Below are positions 1 through 14,200 of a stretch of DNA of 64,000 nucleotides, in pieces (the stretch's first letter is position 1; the number at the start of each line of letters is the position of its first letter). Source of the DNA: Protonemura montana (lineage: Eukaryota > Arthropoda > Insecta > Plecoptera > Nemouridae); contig OX387605.1 in the NCBI GenBank assembly GCA_947568835.1, positions 4,898,001-4,962,000 on the forward strand, in the 5' to 3' direction. Both the position numbers and the translations under genes were made by a program. The notes under the pieces are model-generated. The model did not search any database, had not been told where the DNA came from, and saw nothing but the letters and a program-made list of their open reading frames with translations.

Positions 1-2433
1 GAGTGAAATCGCTTATTCAGCTTCGAATCAATCAGGAGCAAATGGTCAGCAAAACCGGCATGGGAATGTCACCAGCAGCACACTATATTTGTTACCAATA
101 TCGTTTTACCTGAACGTTTGCCCCCAGGGATTAAGCTTGGCCAAACTGAAATTCATCCGAAAATATCCAGCACTTTAGGTGTAGGCATACATTATAACTC
201 AAAAGCCTAGTGTTTTTTCAAATAATAAAAAAATGTTTGTTTGTCAAAGGTGTTAGGTAACGCTGAAGAGCTTATGATCAATGTCACTACATGCTGCGGC
301 TCTTACAGTGTGCTATCGTACTATGCCTCGCGAGAATAATATTATGCAAATAACTTAGCGGCTAAATAAATAAAGGGAGGTGACACCAGCAGATTATTAT
401 TATCCCCGAGTGACCCTTTCGGGTCAACATTCAACAAAGAGGCTCGCTGGTATGAGTTTCAAATAATCTTGCTCGCTGTCCTCTATCTCAATAGCTTTCA
501 GTATAAGGTGACTGATGGATCCCCATCAAAACGAACGAGCCAAATCGAGGAATTCTGATATCGTCAAGCGGAACGAGTAAGTAAATGAGAAATTACATCC
601 CATACCCATATTGCAAATAGCATGGAATCAAAACGGATCGTGTCATTTAAAAATGGCAGTCGGCCAATCACGTATATAACATAGAAAAGCTCTTCTTCAA
701 TATTATTCATTATTCCGCCTGAAGGCACAAAGCGATAGGTATTGGTACGGGGCGCTGCCAATGGTAAAAAAAGTAGCGTCATATGCATGCAGCTAGCTGG
801 CTTTTTGCCATAACGTGGCAAAATATACATGCAAGAAGGAGAACGTATTGTGTTGGATGACACCTGGCAAATAAATTACATTTTTTTTTTCTGTAGAGGG
901 AGACACGAATCGCATGATGTGATGCTAGTATCATGGGTTTAATGCCGCAGAGAAAATGGAGATGTCTCAGGTTAAAGATATCCTACTTTGCTTTCTACAG
1001 ACTTCTTTTGGAACGAAATGATACGAGTTATGTACCTACTCAATGTTTGAAGTTACATTTATCGTTATCTAATCTGATTGATGACACAATTGATGGTTAC
1101 ACATATTTTAGATGCTGCTTTAAAGCAATCTTTACTGCGGCATCGTCTTTTATCAGGGTAATGAAGCTTTTATCCATAAAATTTGATTCTTTACCTAGGT
1201 TCTCATTGCAGTATTTGCAAGCCATCTCAGAACTATGGGAGTTTCAAAAGTCGACTATCACCAACGTCAGCAATAAATTCTAACAAGGCCTCATCACCAT
1301 TAATTGAATTTAAATTTGACTTACGAATGCCGCTGTAGATAAAGCCATTGAACTCCAAGAGCACCCTGGCTCACAATACTCTCAAATTTTTATTTTCGTA
1401 AGCTCCTCTGGAGAGGAAACAGCCTCTTGAAACTGAAGTGAGTATAAACTTATTCAAGTTTAGAAAGGGCTGATAAAAGAGTGTGTGCAAGTCTAGCCAA
1501 CAGACTCGAGCTGAGCTAAACAAACAAATGGGTTCATCTTCTACAGTGTTACTACACCAAGCCTGCGCCGCGTGTGTGTACCGTGTGGTTCTGGAATCCA
1601 GCGAATTACTGTAAATCCACGTTTTATAATGACTGTAAAGAGGCATGGGCTTTGCTGGTCTGCCCTAGGACAAGAGCTAAGCGTTGGCCAGCCCAAGCAA
1701 GTATCAGCCGAGGCAAGTTCACTGTCCGATCAAAACAGTCAAACAAGAGCAACCAGTTACAACGACCCCCGTGTGCACACGCTAATGGAATCTCGACTTC
1801 TCCTCGATAGGCCTATAAACCCATCAGTCATCTCATATTAACTATAGGTTTATTTACCATAATTATAGACATGTCTGACCATGGCACGTAATGGTCGCTT
1901 GTAAGTATTGTAGATCCGTTATTGTGTTTTCCAGATTTTATGATATTACATAAAAATGAGGTTGAAAAGTTCCGCAAGTTTTCTGATTGTTTTTTACTGT
2001 TCGGACATGCTTGCAAATGGGAGAGCAAATTCAATTACCCAGTTGACTTTCATAAGGGCTAGTAATTTCGTATAAAAATAGAACCCCAAACTTTCCAACA
2101 CACCCGGTGGTTAGTTTTTAAAGATCCAAACTTCCAAAAATTCATGGGCTCAGATTCAAATTCTTTTTGATATGTGCTGTCATTTTTTTCAGCCCGATTG
2201 AAAATTAAAAGCTTTGACAATGTCAAAGCTAGCGGTAATTTTTCAATCGGTTTGCCCTCGTCGACGTCTATTGGCTCACCTACGCAGTGCACGTCACACC
2301 GCCGGGTACTGACGTGAAGTGTCTAAAAGAAGTGATGACGCCATGCGCCCAGAGTCTCGACATGAATTCATAATCAATTAATAGCTACCTCTCTCTCTCT
2401 CTCGCTCCTCCGTTCTTTCGCAGTGCCTCTCAC
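1..2433 (-). other. Semaphorin intron, downstream of the last visible exon (partial)
   Basis: This is the 5' part of the intron that follows the exon at 2434-2541; it begins with GTGAGA on the minus strand and runs off the window. It is AT-rich with scattered homopolymer T. I looked on the minus strand for the next Sema exon (CPFDP, ATVADFSG or PLIYR wording) and found none. A (CT)n tract lies close to the donor. Open frames here are short and overlap on both strands, so none is called. Confidence 0.75.
2389..2403 (+). repeat. (CT)n tract beside the splice donor
   Basis: Seven CT units 30 bases inside the intron that follows the DDCQNYIRVL exon (GA-rich in the transcript). Confidence 0.95.
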
Positions 2434-2541
2434 CTTATAATGATAATGCCTGCACAACGGCTTGTAGGCGTTCGTACCACACATCAACACCCGGTTGTCG
2501 GCTATCTTCGCCAGGACTCGGATGTAGTTCTGGCAGTCGTC
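2434..2541 (-). CDS. Sema1a: Semaphorin-1a, internal coding exon (DDCQNYIRVLAK ... CGTNAYKPLCRHY)
   Basis: This 108-nt exon holds 36 codons, phase 0 at both ends: DDCQNYIRVLAKI, ADNRVLM, CGTNAYKPLCRHY, HYK. The acceptor is TTGCAG and the donor AAG/GTGAGA. DDCQNYIRVL and CGTNAYKPLCRHY are signature segments of insect class-1 semaphorins. The two Cys of MCGTNAYKPLC are nine residues apart, the spacing of the second conserved disulphide in Sema domains. This is the last coding exon in the window; the next, expected to carry the CPFDP and ATVADFSG region, lies beyond position 1. The residues after RHY (HYK) differ from the version I remember, in a stretch known to vary. Confidence 0.95.
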
Positions 2542-4383
2542 CTGCAATTAGAACAAGCACAATTAATTAATACCGTCTCATCAATCATTTCCAAACGATT
2601 ATAGATAGAAACAATCGCTCATTTCGTTTGAAACTGGAATATGTAGTTTGTTTGGCGGGGACCGAAACGCGTTAAAGGCGTGTACGAATCAGTCCGTGGA
2701 GGTGCCGCGTTCGGGGCGTGAACCCACACCCTGCTGTCACGGTGCTATTTTTTTTCCCGAGCCCGCATCGAACGATGCCCACATCTGAACAGCAGAGCTC
2801 GCTCTTCCAAGTCATGTCATGCATAAATTCATTGTGATTTTGAAGAATGTGCGATTGTAAATCATCACAGCAGAATTATGCAGTCGAATTGTTCGCTGGT
2901 TTTACAGCAATTCCGACGGCAAACGCCAGGACCTGCGTCAACGCGGGTATAAAAAAAAATATTTTTATCTCCGCTTGTACAATTGAATTATTTAGGGATC
3001 GCATTTCATGCAATTTAAGTCTCAAACAATCATCCCCCATGCCCGACCTTTTCGTTATCCACACTCGACCGCTCGCGTTAACTACTTAAAAAAATATTTC
3101 ATTACGACAGAATTTAATTAATATAAATTATTTTCACAAAGTTCATAACACTAAATAACAATTTAATCTCGTTACTACAACTCGGATCATGTATAGAAAT
3201 CATTTTCAGCCACCCGTAGTGACGACACTACACGTGGTCACTTGGACCGGTCGGCAAATGATTATTTAAACCATTTGCAGATTTGCCCGCACGGTTGGCT
3301 GGACTGCCCCGGCCGGTCGTCCGGTCGACCGCCGCTACCGACGTTATGGCTACCAGTAATCAAAGCCCCCACAGCCATTTATCAATCTCCTCTCCTGACG
3401 CGATTCTACCGCGTGCAATCACGGCAAGCGCATCTCGCTCACAGCGACGCCGGGCAACTTCGTCCGACGCCGACGCGGCTGACAATGGGGGAAATAAAAG
3501 CCGATAATTAATCGATTGTGTCACTGTATATCATGCTACAGACGAGTGAACCCGGCTCGCTCTTAAATGAATCGTAATTTGAAATTAAACGTGTCCTGTC
3601 AGTCATGTCGTTGCGTTGGGTTGAAGAGTCGCAATATTAGTTTCGACCAAGTCATCTCCTGCAAGAAAGCCCGCACAAATTATTTTTAAATCTAAGAATC
3701 TTTGCGAAAGACGAGCATAAAAAGTTTTGCCGTTTCGCGTCATTTTTCTTTTACTTGCTTTTATTTGAACAGTTTCGACATAGAAGGAACGACGAAGATC
3801 ATCTCTTGCCCGGTTTGCCTGGAGCCAAATTTTATTAATATTTCATCAAAGAATCTAATAATCTTGTCTCCAAAAACCGAGGATTACACTTTTTTTGACA
3901 AGACCTAATGAGATTGCCGACAAATAACACGAATATTGAAGATCTCTGGTCGTCCGAACGACTTTGAATTTATTCCAATTTTGTGTATTTAAAAGCTGAA
4001 CCGGCAAATAACCGAATATAACGCAAAATGCGGGGTGATATTTCTGTACCCATGGTGTCCCCATGCTTTCGTGTGACCCTTGCCAAGCTCCTGGTCTAAC
4101 AGGCTCAGCCCATGGTCTCAGCCAAGTAGTCAATCTCATGTCATACTTTTGCCTCGATTGGCTCCAGGGACAAACATCTTCATCTGCTGTATACGCATAT
4201 ACAGTATTTGCTCAGCACGATATTTGTGCAAGATGGTTGACTCTAAGCGTTACAGCCACTAAGTCTTCGGGTCTGTGTTTGCCTTGTCGTTATGCGCGAG
4301 TGACAGGGGCATATTCGACGCCTCGGGGGGACGCCGTTGGGCCTAGGACATAGCAGGAAGCGCCACGTGCAGCGCACACTCAC
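2542..4383 (-). other. Semaphorin intron, 1.84 kb
   Basis: This is a complete intron between the RIEWHSSG exon and the DDCQNYIRVL exon, phase 0, with a GTGAGT donor and TTGCAG acceptor. It contains a tRNA-like segment near 2757-2815 that may be a SINE head. Between 4030 and 4350 the sequence is less AT-rich than its surroundings and could be an old repeat copy, but I recognise no family. No further exon was seen. Confidence 0.8.
2757..2815 (-). mobile_element. tRNA-like segment, weak SINE candidate
   Basis: On the minus strand, GCATCGTTCGATGC (2767-2780) forms a T-arm-like hairpin containing the B-box core GTTCGA. About 25 bases before it, GGAAGAGCGAGCTC could be a degenerate A-box region. 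The adjoining plus-strand stretch 2700-2745 contains a second, poorer B-box-like match in the same orientation. The evidence is short motif resemblance only. Confidence 0.25.
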
Positions 4384-4446
4384 CTCAGAGTTGCCCTTCA
4401 GGTAACACAGCTCTCTGTGGGCTCCCGAAGAATGCCACTCGATCCT
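4384..4446 (-). CDS. Sema1a: Semaphorin-1a, internal coding exon (RIEWHSSGAHRELC segment)
   Basis: This 63-nt exon holds exactly 21 codons, phase 0 at both ends: RIEWHSSGAHRELC, then YLKGNSE. The acceptor is TTCACAG and the donor GAG/GTGAGT. The Cys of RELCYLKG is, by alignment with known Sema structures, the first member of a conserved disulphide whose partner is the Cys of DDCQN at the start of the next exon (2434-2541). The grasshopper protein as I remember it has GKSE where this has GNSE, so the sequence is diverged but clearly the same protein. It is separated from the upstream exon by a 12.0-kb intron and from the downstream one by 1.8 kb. Confidence 0.94.
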
Positions 4447-7400
4447 CTGTGAACAAATCAAACACACACTTGTTAGCAACGAGCACAGAAAACTTTGTCT
4501 TCGTCAAATTCGTATAATAAAGTTGGTATATAAGAGGCGGGCACGGAGCGAGCGTTCGGTCTTGAAAGCTTTGGCTGCATGAATACATTTGTCAAAGTTA
4601 TTTTTTTCTTCTACTACAGTAACAGCTTCCGGTTTGGTATGCTACAAGACTTAGAGAACGAGGACTGTGACGGCACAAGACTGCGTTCCAGGATTTTGAC
4701 AATCAGTCATCCCATTGCTAATCTATTCTTCCCGTGCTCTGCACGCTGCCGGTTCTCCTCCTCACTAACCGACACAATTAGAAAATGAGGCGGCGCAATC
4801 TTATCTAGAAATTTAATTAATTAGCTACTTTCCATCAGCGTTCTATTCTCGCAAGACATATTTTGAAACGAAATTTGAATAACGACTAGATGCTTTATCC
4901 TGTTTTCTGCATAGAAAACCAACGAGTGTGAAAAATGATTTTCCTACACGCCTGGAGATTTCGTACAAACATTAGCATGCAGATTATTGGGCCGACCGCC
5001 CTAATCTACTAACGATGCATACAACATTTTACTGCAACTACGTCTCATGAACGCGATGGTATGCAAATGAATATTAACATTGCGGCTGGATACGCAGATA
5101 AGAAAGTCTGCAAGTTTAGCGCAGCAAGTCAGGTGATTATCAGATGGCTGTCAACACCCTAACGAGCAAAACAGTCGAGACCCAAAGAAAAATCAACTGC
5201 AATTTCTCCCATGTGCCCCGCCTTTCTCTCTTCAAAGTTGCAGTCGTAAAGTGCAGTATCTCGTGTGTTAGCGACGATCACATGAGTTATATATTCCTGT
5301 AATGCACCATCACCACGCTAGATGCATTATATAGCGATGCAAATGGATTGCGAATGACAAGCGTGCATGCTTGAAATTGTCTCTAAACTTTGTGACGCGT
5401 AAAACGCTCGTATAGAGCGCGCGAATCGCGATCGCCATCTTGTGCCAGCGGAAATCGCCACGTGGCAAATGGTCATGCGTGCCCAGCGCGAGGTGGTTCT
5501 GTTTGACACTATCAGCAAAATGGTTCGTATTTTGTACAACAACATGGTACGCACAAAGTACACACGGGCACAAAACACACTGCATGGCGAATTGGGACTG
5601 GAAAACAAAACAGGGACAGTGGCGACGTCGGCGTTTGGTACTGTCACGAGACTCGTTAGCAAATACAAACACAGTTACATTGTGTATGGTGCCCAGAAAA
5701 CTGTGGACAGACCACTGGGAAATATTAATCCGATAGATACATTTAGGGAAAAAATTACAGGCAACATGTAAAAAAAATAAAACCGAATCATGATCTGCAC
5801 TTTTACTAGAAAAACACTTCGATCCAAAATATTGGCTGAACGTCCATGCCATACGTCCAGATATATCCATTATGTGTGTCAGCATTACGCGTGTTTTTTT
5901 TTTGTTGACACTGATGCGAAAAGACCACCAATCGCCCTATTGCCGGAGGGGTTTTCTCGATCACCCCCCACGGCTCGCCGCTGGCAAACGCGCATGCTAC
6001 ATGGCGTCTTTCCAGGCCCGTTCTAGCCACGCACGCTATGCTAATAGCCGCACCGCGGAGCAGGCATGACAGACTGGCTTCAGCCAAGGTACGGCGTGCG
6101 GCCAAGGTAGAGCGGGGTGCTAGGCCTCTATCACCACCGCGCCCTATTTGCGTCGTGAGTTATGAACACAGATACGATACACGCTCCACGGCATGCACTG
6201 CCCAATGGCGGCGGTTGTCACGTGACCTCCTGCACCCTGACGTCAGGTCGGACGGCCAATCTCTTAATGTCAACAGAGTGGATTAATGTGGCGATAAAAT
6301 AAGTACTCGCCATCGCGCTGTTCCCGGTCCTTTCGTGTGTCTGCCTATTTAATGAGAAGGAAATGACTTGAAAAACTTGCATAATAAAATGATTAAAAGT
6401 ATAAATAACGAGAGGGGATATTAATTGATACATTATTTTTGAAACTTTTCAAATTCGGGTATAATGTAGTAATACATCGTGTACTTCCTGGGCAATGTGA
6501 TAAAAGTGAAATACGTTAGCGGTCGTTTTAGAACAAACTGAATTCGAGATCGATTATTCAAGCGTCCACTTATATACTCCTAGCCGTCAAGGAAAGCGGA
6601 AACGCGCGTCTGCATCCTGTAGGTGGCACCCCGGCTATTTTCCAATCCTCGTCCTGCAGTTAAGGAGTCGCGCCGAGTTTCTCCGGGACGCAAACCTTTG
6701 ATCCTTGACACTTTGCTATCGCGGCATGATGGATGACCGCTCGGCCTGCCACCTGTCCCACGGAACCACATCACTATCGGACTGATAGCACTACCCCAGT
6801 CCAACCCATCTGCCACCCCTAGGCCACACACTCCCCCAAACTGCTTGCGATTCAAGAGGACGCCGTTCGCCCTACGCATCTGCCGCACCTAAAAATTGCC
6901 CGTCGTAAAGATACGGTGCGTCTCGTACACGCGTTCAGTCCGGGCGAATCGATCGCCGCACGATATTTGACCTATGAGATAGTTTCACGGACCGTGGAAG
7001 ATACAAAAAAAATGTCTTAAAAAAAGTGTTTCTAAAGATCGCAAGCTGAGAAATCTTGTGAAAAGAATGGACTACGCCGTTGATTTTGTGGGCACCGGTA
7101 TTTCAACGTTCGAATTTTACTAAATAAACTCTCAGCTCAATGATGGCGTGGTGCTAAATAGCTGACAGGACACTGTCAAAGAGTACTAAAGTAAACTTCG
7201 TCGAGCATTGTTCGAAATTAGACAAAACCCACACGAATAAAGGTTGGATCGATCCGGCAGCGTGATCACTCACGAAGCACTAAGAAAGGAAAAAAGTTCG
7301 TCCCGGCCAAAGTCGATTTCGTGCGCATCGGTGTTTCAGAGCGAACTTTACGGCGTGGATGAAAACTGTGCCGAGATCGAATTGGTTTTGTGTGTCGTCC

Positions 7401-10400
7401 TGTCATAAAGCGCGTCGCATTTCAGCGTCGGCGGCGTCCCTGGCGTCGTTATCGGCGTCCAATCTCAAGCAGACGTCCGCAAACAATACACGGGTGCAAT
7501 AGAGACCAGTGGCGGAAGGATGTCGCTTTGCGAACAGGTCGAAATAAGTCAGTGTTGCTCGGGGGAAGTTACACGGCTAAGTTAAAGCTTAATGTGTGAT
7601 TTCGGACAAGTGACATTTCTATCGCAAAGAGGTACAGCAAAAATGGCAGCAAAGAAATTAAATTTGTGAAAAGTGAGTCTAGAAGATTTTTCCAATCTGC
7701 GTCAGGTCCATACGCCGCTGAGGCAGTGCGGCGATAAAAAGTCGCTGCGAGTTACGTGTTTCATGGCACAAATAACTGGCAACGTACGTAAACAATCTCG
7801 AGTCACTCGCGTCTTTCAAACTACTAATCCATGATCTTGCGCTATACTTCTTTATAGTGCATTCATAATGAAAATACTCGACGCTAGGGGCGTGACCTGC
7901 AGACACATGCCACGGTGTTGTGATAGCAAATAGATAGGGAAATAAAACTTTTTTTTTGCAATGAAGCCGGTCATAAATGTTTGTTGCTTTTTTTTTTAGA
8001 AGCCGTGTGCGTTTTTTTTGTGTGTAGGTGTCAATTAAACCTAAGAGGTGGAGGTGCCACATCAGCTTTAATGGTGGTGGTGCCGTGCCGTAAGCTTTAA
8101 GCTGGTCTGCGGGCTGCGTTCAGGAGCGAACGTGGTGACAAAGTCGTACAGATAATCGCAAAGAAACTAAAGAGATTGAAATGTCAAAGTAAATTTATTC
8201 AAGTGACACACACCGAGTTCGACGACTGGTATTAACGCGCGACTCGCTGCTTCTGGATTGCGAGAACAGCCGCGCGCTATTTAATGCATTATACGACGTT
8301 GCTACCAATTTAATTAATTAGCCGAACGTTAATTCATACATTTCCCTTGAAAATTTCAATTATTTCCGCAGTCAATTAGTTTCCCTTTCATCCATGGTTT
8401 GTTTAGAATGGGTTTGCTACGGAACTCGTGTCTTTTTTCAGCCTCTCGATCTGATGGTCGCGCGCTTATAACGGCAAACGCTTTTCACGCGCTCGAAAAC
8501 TTTGAACCCAAATAATTCAATGAGCAGCTTTGTATCAATTTTAATAAGTACCTACTGCCACTTTTATATTATTATTTTAATGAGCCATATTGCCATATTC
8601 CTGTTAGGATCGCTAAAGAAAATAATCCCTCGATCGGGGCGATTTGCAGGTTTGTAAATCATTTATTTGACTTGCAATCCGCGGAAGTGGTGTTTGACAT
8701 GGCATGCAATGCAGAAGTTAATCCGGTTTACAACCCTTGATTTGCGCGTTTAGCAGAGATTTTTTATCATGTGCAATTCAATGCGTCGACTTGTTTTGAT
8801 TCGCTCCGAGAGTGGAAAAGTAATCAAATAAATCATCAAGGGGGAAGGGACTGATCACTATAATCTCCATCAAATGCGAAATATCTGTCTCTAATATGTG
8901 TAACGGTATCAACTAAGTGCTTACCAAAACTATAACCTGTTATAAACAAATCTTCCCGCGAGAAAAGACACCACGAAGAATGGGTTTGAATTCACTTTTG
9001 ATATGGATTGTATTATAATTAGCGAACGTGTTGGAATTAATTGTTGGCAACTTAATTCGGAAAAGTTTTAGGTTTGCGAGCTTCGAGTTAAATCGAAATT
9101 TATCTCCAAATAACAGATCTACAGGCGAAGGCACGAGTTGCATTAGAAGTACAATGCTCTCAACTCTTAAAACACGCTTCTCGAATGTAATATCTACAGA
9201 CTCAGTGAGCTCATGCATTAGTAATTACATCTTTAGGTGGCGGAATGCAGGTACAACCACTTAAGGGTCTGTCTCACACTTTCTATAACTCTTTCGATAA
9301 AGATGGTTATTTTTATTCCGTTTCATTGGCACCTTATACTATTTTATTGGTGCAAGTTCGGAAAACTGTTTCACGAAGTGGCGAATAAAAGAATGTTACT
9401 TGAATTAAATCGTTTCCAGATTCACGTTCGATAAAACTTAACGGTTTCAACAGTTTTAATCGGATTTGTTTCTGGCGATGTTCACTTCTAACATTTTTTT
9501 TTCAAAACCAATTCGTGGTCGAAACCAAGCTCTAGTTTCTTGGCGCGAGATGTTTCGATTAAAACCAATCTTACATCTGAATTGAGTCGTATGTATTGTC
9601 AGACTTTATTACGACGCCGAAGCTCACGCTCCTGCCCCGCTAACGCCAACGCGATCAAATAGCTACTTGAATAGAATAGTGTTTATACACGGTTCTATTT
9701 GAAAATACGAAATTACCAATTAAATACGTAATATTTGCTTTGTTTAATCAACCGCAAGGATCCAACTATTAAAGCAAATACTTGATCCTGTTTCCTATAC
9801 ATACACTAGCTCAGCAGCTCTGCACGGCGTCTTTACGCTTCCTTCCCTCCATCTTTTAAGCATATTTGTGTTAGGTACAGAAACAGCAATATTAGTTCAG
9901 TCTGCGATTCATCTTGTCTGCTTCGAGCGGCAAAGCTTCAGCTAGCTGTCAGTTAATAAGCGCATATGTAACGAAATACTCCAAAACTACGAAGCGGTGA
10001 AAGGCGGAATTAGAATTTCCACGAGAAAATATAATATGTCTTTAGTACTTCTGTGAATGTAAGCTAAAATTGCAAGCGGTTGCTCCTTCGGAGGTTTGAA
10101 TTTTGTACTAAGGTGTAACAAACCGAGGTACGCCTTTCCATGGGTTGACTGTTTGTTTGGAGTTACTTACGTGTGGGCACACCGATAAAATACAATAACG
10201 AAAACTATAATACGTTTGGCCCGCTGTGAAACTGACGTGGCGGAGTACAAAATCAGTAAGTCTATTCCGTATGCCGGAAGAGGAACGCTTGGCGGGGTAT
10301 CGCTAACGTCAGAGGGTAAAAAAGCAACGGACGTCGGTGCCACCGTTCGGAGGATGGGGTGGCGATGAGTGATGGTATGGCGGCACGCACGCACACACTG

Positions 10401-10408
10401 CCCTGCCC

Positions 10409-10428
10409 GGCGTCGGCGTCGGCGTCGG
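10409..10428 (+). repeat. (GGCGTC)3 array
   Basis: Three tandem GGCGTC units followed by GG. The same hexamer recurs in short arrays at 50588, 56342 and 58415, far apart and with unrelated flanks. Confidence 0.95.
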
Positions 10429-11187
10429 CTCGAGATGGACCCCGTGCGCGATATACGATGCCACAGTGGGTAGCACAGCACAACGCCTTTTAATGACACC
10501 TTTGTTTCTCACTTCTATTACCCATTTCCGCGACAACAATGCTAACCCGCGGTGGCAGCTTTTATAATCACTTAAAAAACGTAGGAAATTAACTTAAAAA
10601 TCGCCGCTCTGTTGTCAGGAATGGCAAATGGATTGACGCTTACCATAAATCTTGCCACGAGGAAGTGGAGAATCCATTTATCCTCATTGATTAATTTTTG
10701 TTTTAAGCAACTAAGTTTTTTTTTTTTCTTGTGAAAACGAATCGTCGCTCAATGTTTTACACCCCTTTCTTGTACGTACATAAAAATTTAAAAATGTATC
10801 ACCCAAGTTTCTCAAGTACTAGTGCGTTTTTAAGAGCTTAATAAAAGGATCTTAATCTCCACATTAGGAGCATTTAAAATGTTTTAGCGCTGGCAGAGTT
10901 TTCTTTTACTTTTTATCATAATTAGCGAATGGTGTTTTTATGGACCCCTCGTTCGTTAGCCGCCAACTAGAAGGTCCTGTTTCCAAGTCTCTATACGCCC
11001 TGGCGACAGGAGACTAAGCGATCCAAGTATGTTCGCCTGTTCCAGTGATACGTTTCACTTTCTGGCAGTGACAAAACTGGGTCACTTGTCACATGCCCAA
11101 CACAAGTACTGTGCCCCTAGGTGAATTATTACCGAAAGTCATGCCAGCGTGGTCCCAGTGCATCCATGTAAGCCAGACAGGCTGAGA

Positions 11188-11212
11188 ACCGGTACCGGTA
11201 CCAGTACCAGCA
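11188..11212 (+). repeat. GGTACC-based short repeat
   Basis: Two CCGGTACC units followed by two diverged AGTACC/AGCAC units. It looks like a decayed hexamer tandem repeat; the minus-strand reading gives a Val-Pro-Val-Leu repeat with no wider support. Confidence 0.7.
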
Positions 11213-14200
11213 CAGGCACCGCTTTGCGACCCCCGCGGGTGCATTCGACGCAAACCAAACCCCATCCTGTGTCACCGTATGTGGTCAGCCCCAGATAATA
11301 AAGATAGAACAAATACAACCCGACATGCCAGTAGTTAAAACTTCTATCATTTGAATTGTCCATTTCGCTTTGCTTCATTTGTTGTCAGCTCAGTGGGGTA
11401 TCCCATGTTGATCTCTGCACGCGGTTGATTATTTCGGTTCCATCGTTTGATTCATTCTCCAAGCGATGTAATCCATTTGCTCACCTGCTATCGCGGACTG
11501 AGGCTATTAACAATCTACAAGACATAATCGCGCAGAGCTATGCCTAAACATTAGACTGGGAAGATGGCTGCAAACGTTGGACATGGGTTCTGTTTTCAGG
11601 TTGATGTATGACCATTGTTTCTCACCCATCCTCGTTTAAAACTAAAGTTTATTGGACTTTTAGTTCCTGCTACAACAGGACCTCACTAAATCAACTCAAC
11701 AAAATTTGAATTCGCCGTGGCCTAAAATAAACAAAGTTTGTTTAATTGATATAAAACAATAAAAGAGAAGTAATGTGGGCACAAGGGGGCATATACATCA
11801 CGAATTTGCATCAAAACTCGAACTGACAAAACTCGACTAACAAAACAGTTACAGTAACTAGGAATAATTTATCTCTACAACCGTTTCCATTATCAGAAAA
11901 TCGGCACTTCTTTCTACCGCCGAATAGATCGCCACAAGCACACAAACAATTTCATTTAATTTCAGAGCATACACGGCTTTTCAAATGATTTCAAACGATA
12001 AAAATAATTACTATTTTCATTACACTTCTATTTTCATCAGACGTGTTCGCTGCTCTAAGCGTTGCCAACTTGGCAACATGGAGTCGTGAGAGACTAGACC
12101 GAGTTATCACACGATATCAATACATCAGCGCTCGAACAGGTTGGATTGGTTCTTCACGATTAATAAAAGTCAGTTTTACTGCAGAAACACAGAAAGAGCG
12201 GAGCCGACCGTTTTCTCGTACTAGTGCGACAGGACTCTGGCCATATCGAGCATCGTACGTGGTCGTCGTACGCTATCTTCCAACCAACAAGCGAGTAGGC
12301 TCATGTCAGGATGGATGTCCCGAGATGATGATCGTCGACTATGCTGTACGGCGACGCGTTCGTTACACCTGACTTACTGCACGATGCACTGCAGTCACGT
12401 AAAGGAGTAAAGCTATGTGCCATGTGGCGTACCTATCTAGTACACGATATAGGATATTCGCGAGAAACAACCTGTTGTGGTCAATATATGGTGGATGATA
12501 CGGTCAAGACAGTGCACTTATTACTGAGGATCGATGCATGGAGAGGTCAAGCTGATAAACTGGATGTTTTAAATGGTTTCAAACGTTCACCTCACTGATC
12601 TTATAATTGAAACAGAACATCAAAATATAACGCGAGTAATAAAAACTGGAGTTTCTTTGAGGCGGCAGGTTTTAAAGGATCGAAAATCCGTTCACCGGTC
12701 ACTACCAGTTTGTGAAGGTGCCAAAGTTTGAACGTAAATTTTACGGCTGGCAATTTTTCTCAGAACAAGAATCACGCTGAGCAAAACGTATTTGCAAAAA
12801 CATTTAGCAAAACATGTCCCGTATAAAACAAACATGGTTGTACACACTTCGACAGAATATCAAATTACCACGACAGTTAGGCATGTGCGATGGGTTGCCA
12901 GTGGGAGATTGGACGTTCACGTTTTAGCTTCATAGTAATACGATTTCCCATTAGCGAGCATTGCATTTCAGGGAACCAATAATGCAATGGGAATGAAGTG
13001 ATAATTAAAAAGTGTCTGTATTTGCTTTCAGTCTGCACTTTTTAACGAGAGATAGTGTTTGCTTTTGAATCCGACTCCCCGCGTTCAGGGGGCGGTGCAC
13101 GGTTTCCTATTTGAATGACATGAATTATTTAGGTGAGATGAACGCACGAGACGCACGCTGACATCGCGAGTTGCAGCCGTATTATTCCGGCAACAACAAA
13201 AAAGCACCACGGCGAGACCGACCGGAGAAACAAACAACGACGGACAAGCATTTTCGTTCCTCGTCTCATCAATGCTGGACTTGGAAGACTATTAAGCTTT
13301 TGATTGAGCATTGTTATACCATAAAAAACCAACTTCAAGGTTTCAATGCGTTGCTAGTCGAACAAGAAACTATCCCATTTATTTGTTCTTTATACGTGCA
13401 CTAAAGTAAATCAAGTTTTTCTACACATTTTTTTTTGTTTTTTATTTATCCTGTTTTCAAGCTACACCTGATTCTGAGTGTCAATAATATTTCCAAGAAA
13501 GCTAATAGTGCGACTGCCTGCGCTGTGATGGTGCAATCTTTACCATTCGATTGCTCTGCTATGTGCTGTGATCCGCCACGCTTGGTCGGTCCATACCAAT
13601 TTGTGCTAGCCATAACGGGTCAGGAAGGAGAGCGGAGTGGGGCGGACCGGGCCGGCAAGAGGACTCTTTTTCTCTACCAGAGGCGACGGCCGTTGGTGAC
13701 CAAAGGGTTAAAGCACGGTAGTGACCGATCAGAACCGATCCAGCGCAGAGCTGCCAGCCAGCCAGCGCCAGAGGTGGATTGCTTCGAAGAAATTCTAACT
13801 AGATCATTCAAACACGGATCAGGGCATGACTGACTGGACTCTACACGTTGGGATAATTAGTCTTCTATCTTTCAAAATTAATCTGCTCAATTTTATGAGC
13901 GGCACCTTTAATAAATATGGCATTAAGATCTAATTGAGAAACGAAACGTATACTTAAAATTCGATCAACAACTCGGTAATAATTATTAACCGATAATGTT
14001 ATAATACATTTGATCCACGCGAGTTTTCGGAATCGACTTTGCACAATGACGGTTATGCTGGAGCGCCAGTAATTATATTTTGTGGTAGACCGAATTGACA
14101 TTCGCTGGGACGTGTTATTATTGTTTTCTGGGGGGTCCAAGGCTGGTAGTGGTCAGACGTAACGTATCGTGCCATGTAATGCTCCTTCTTGCAATGGTAA

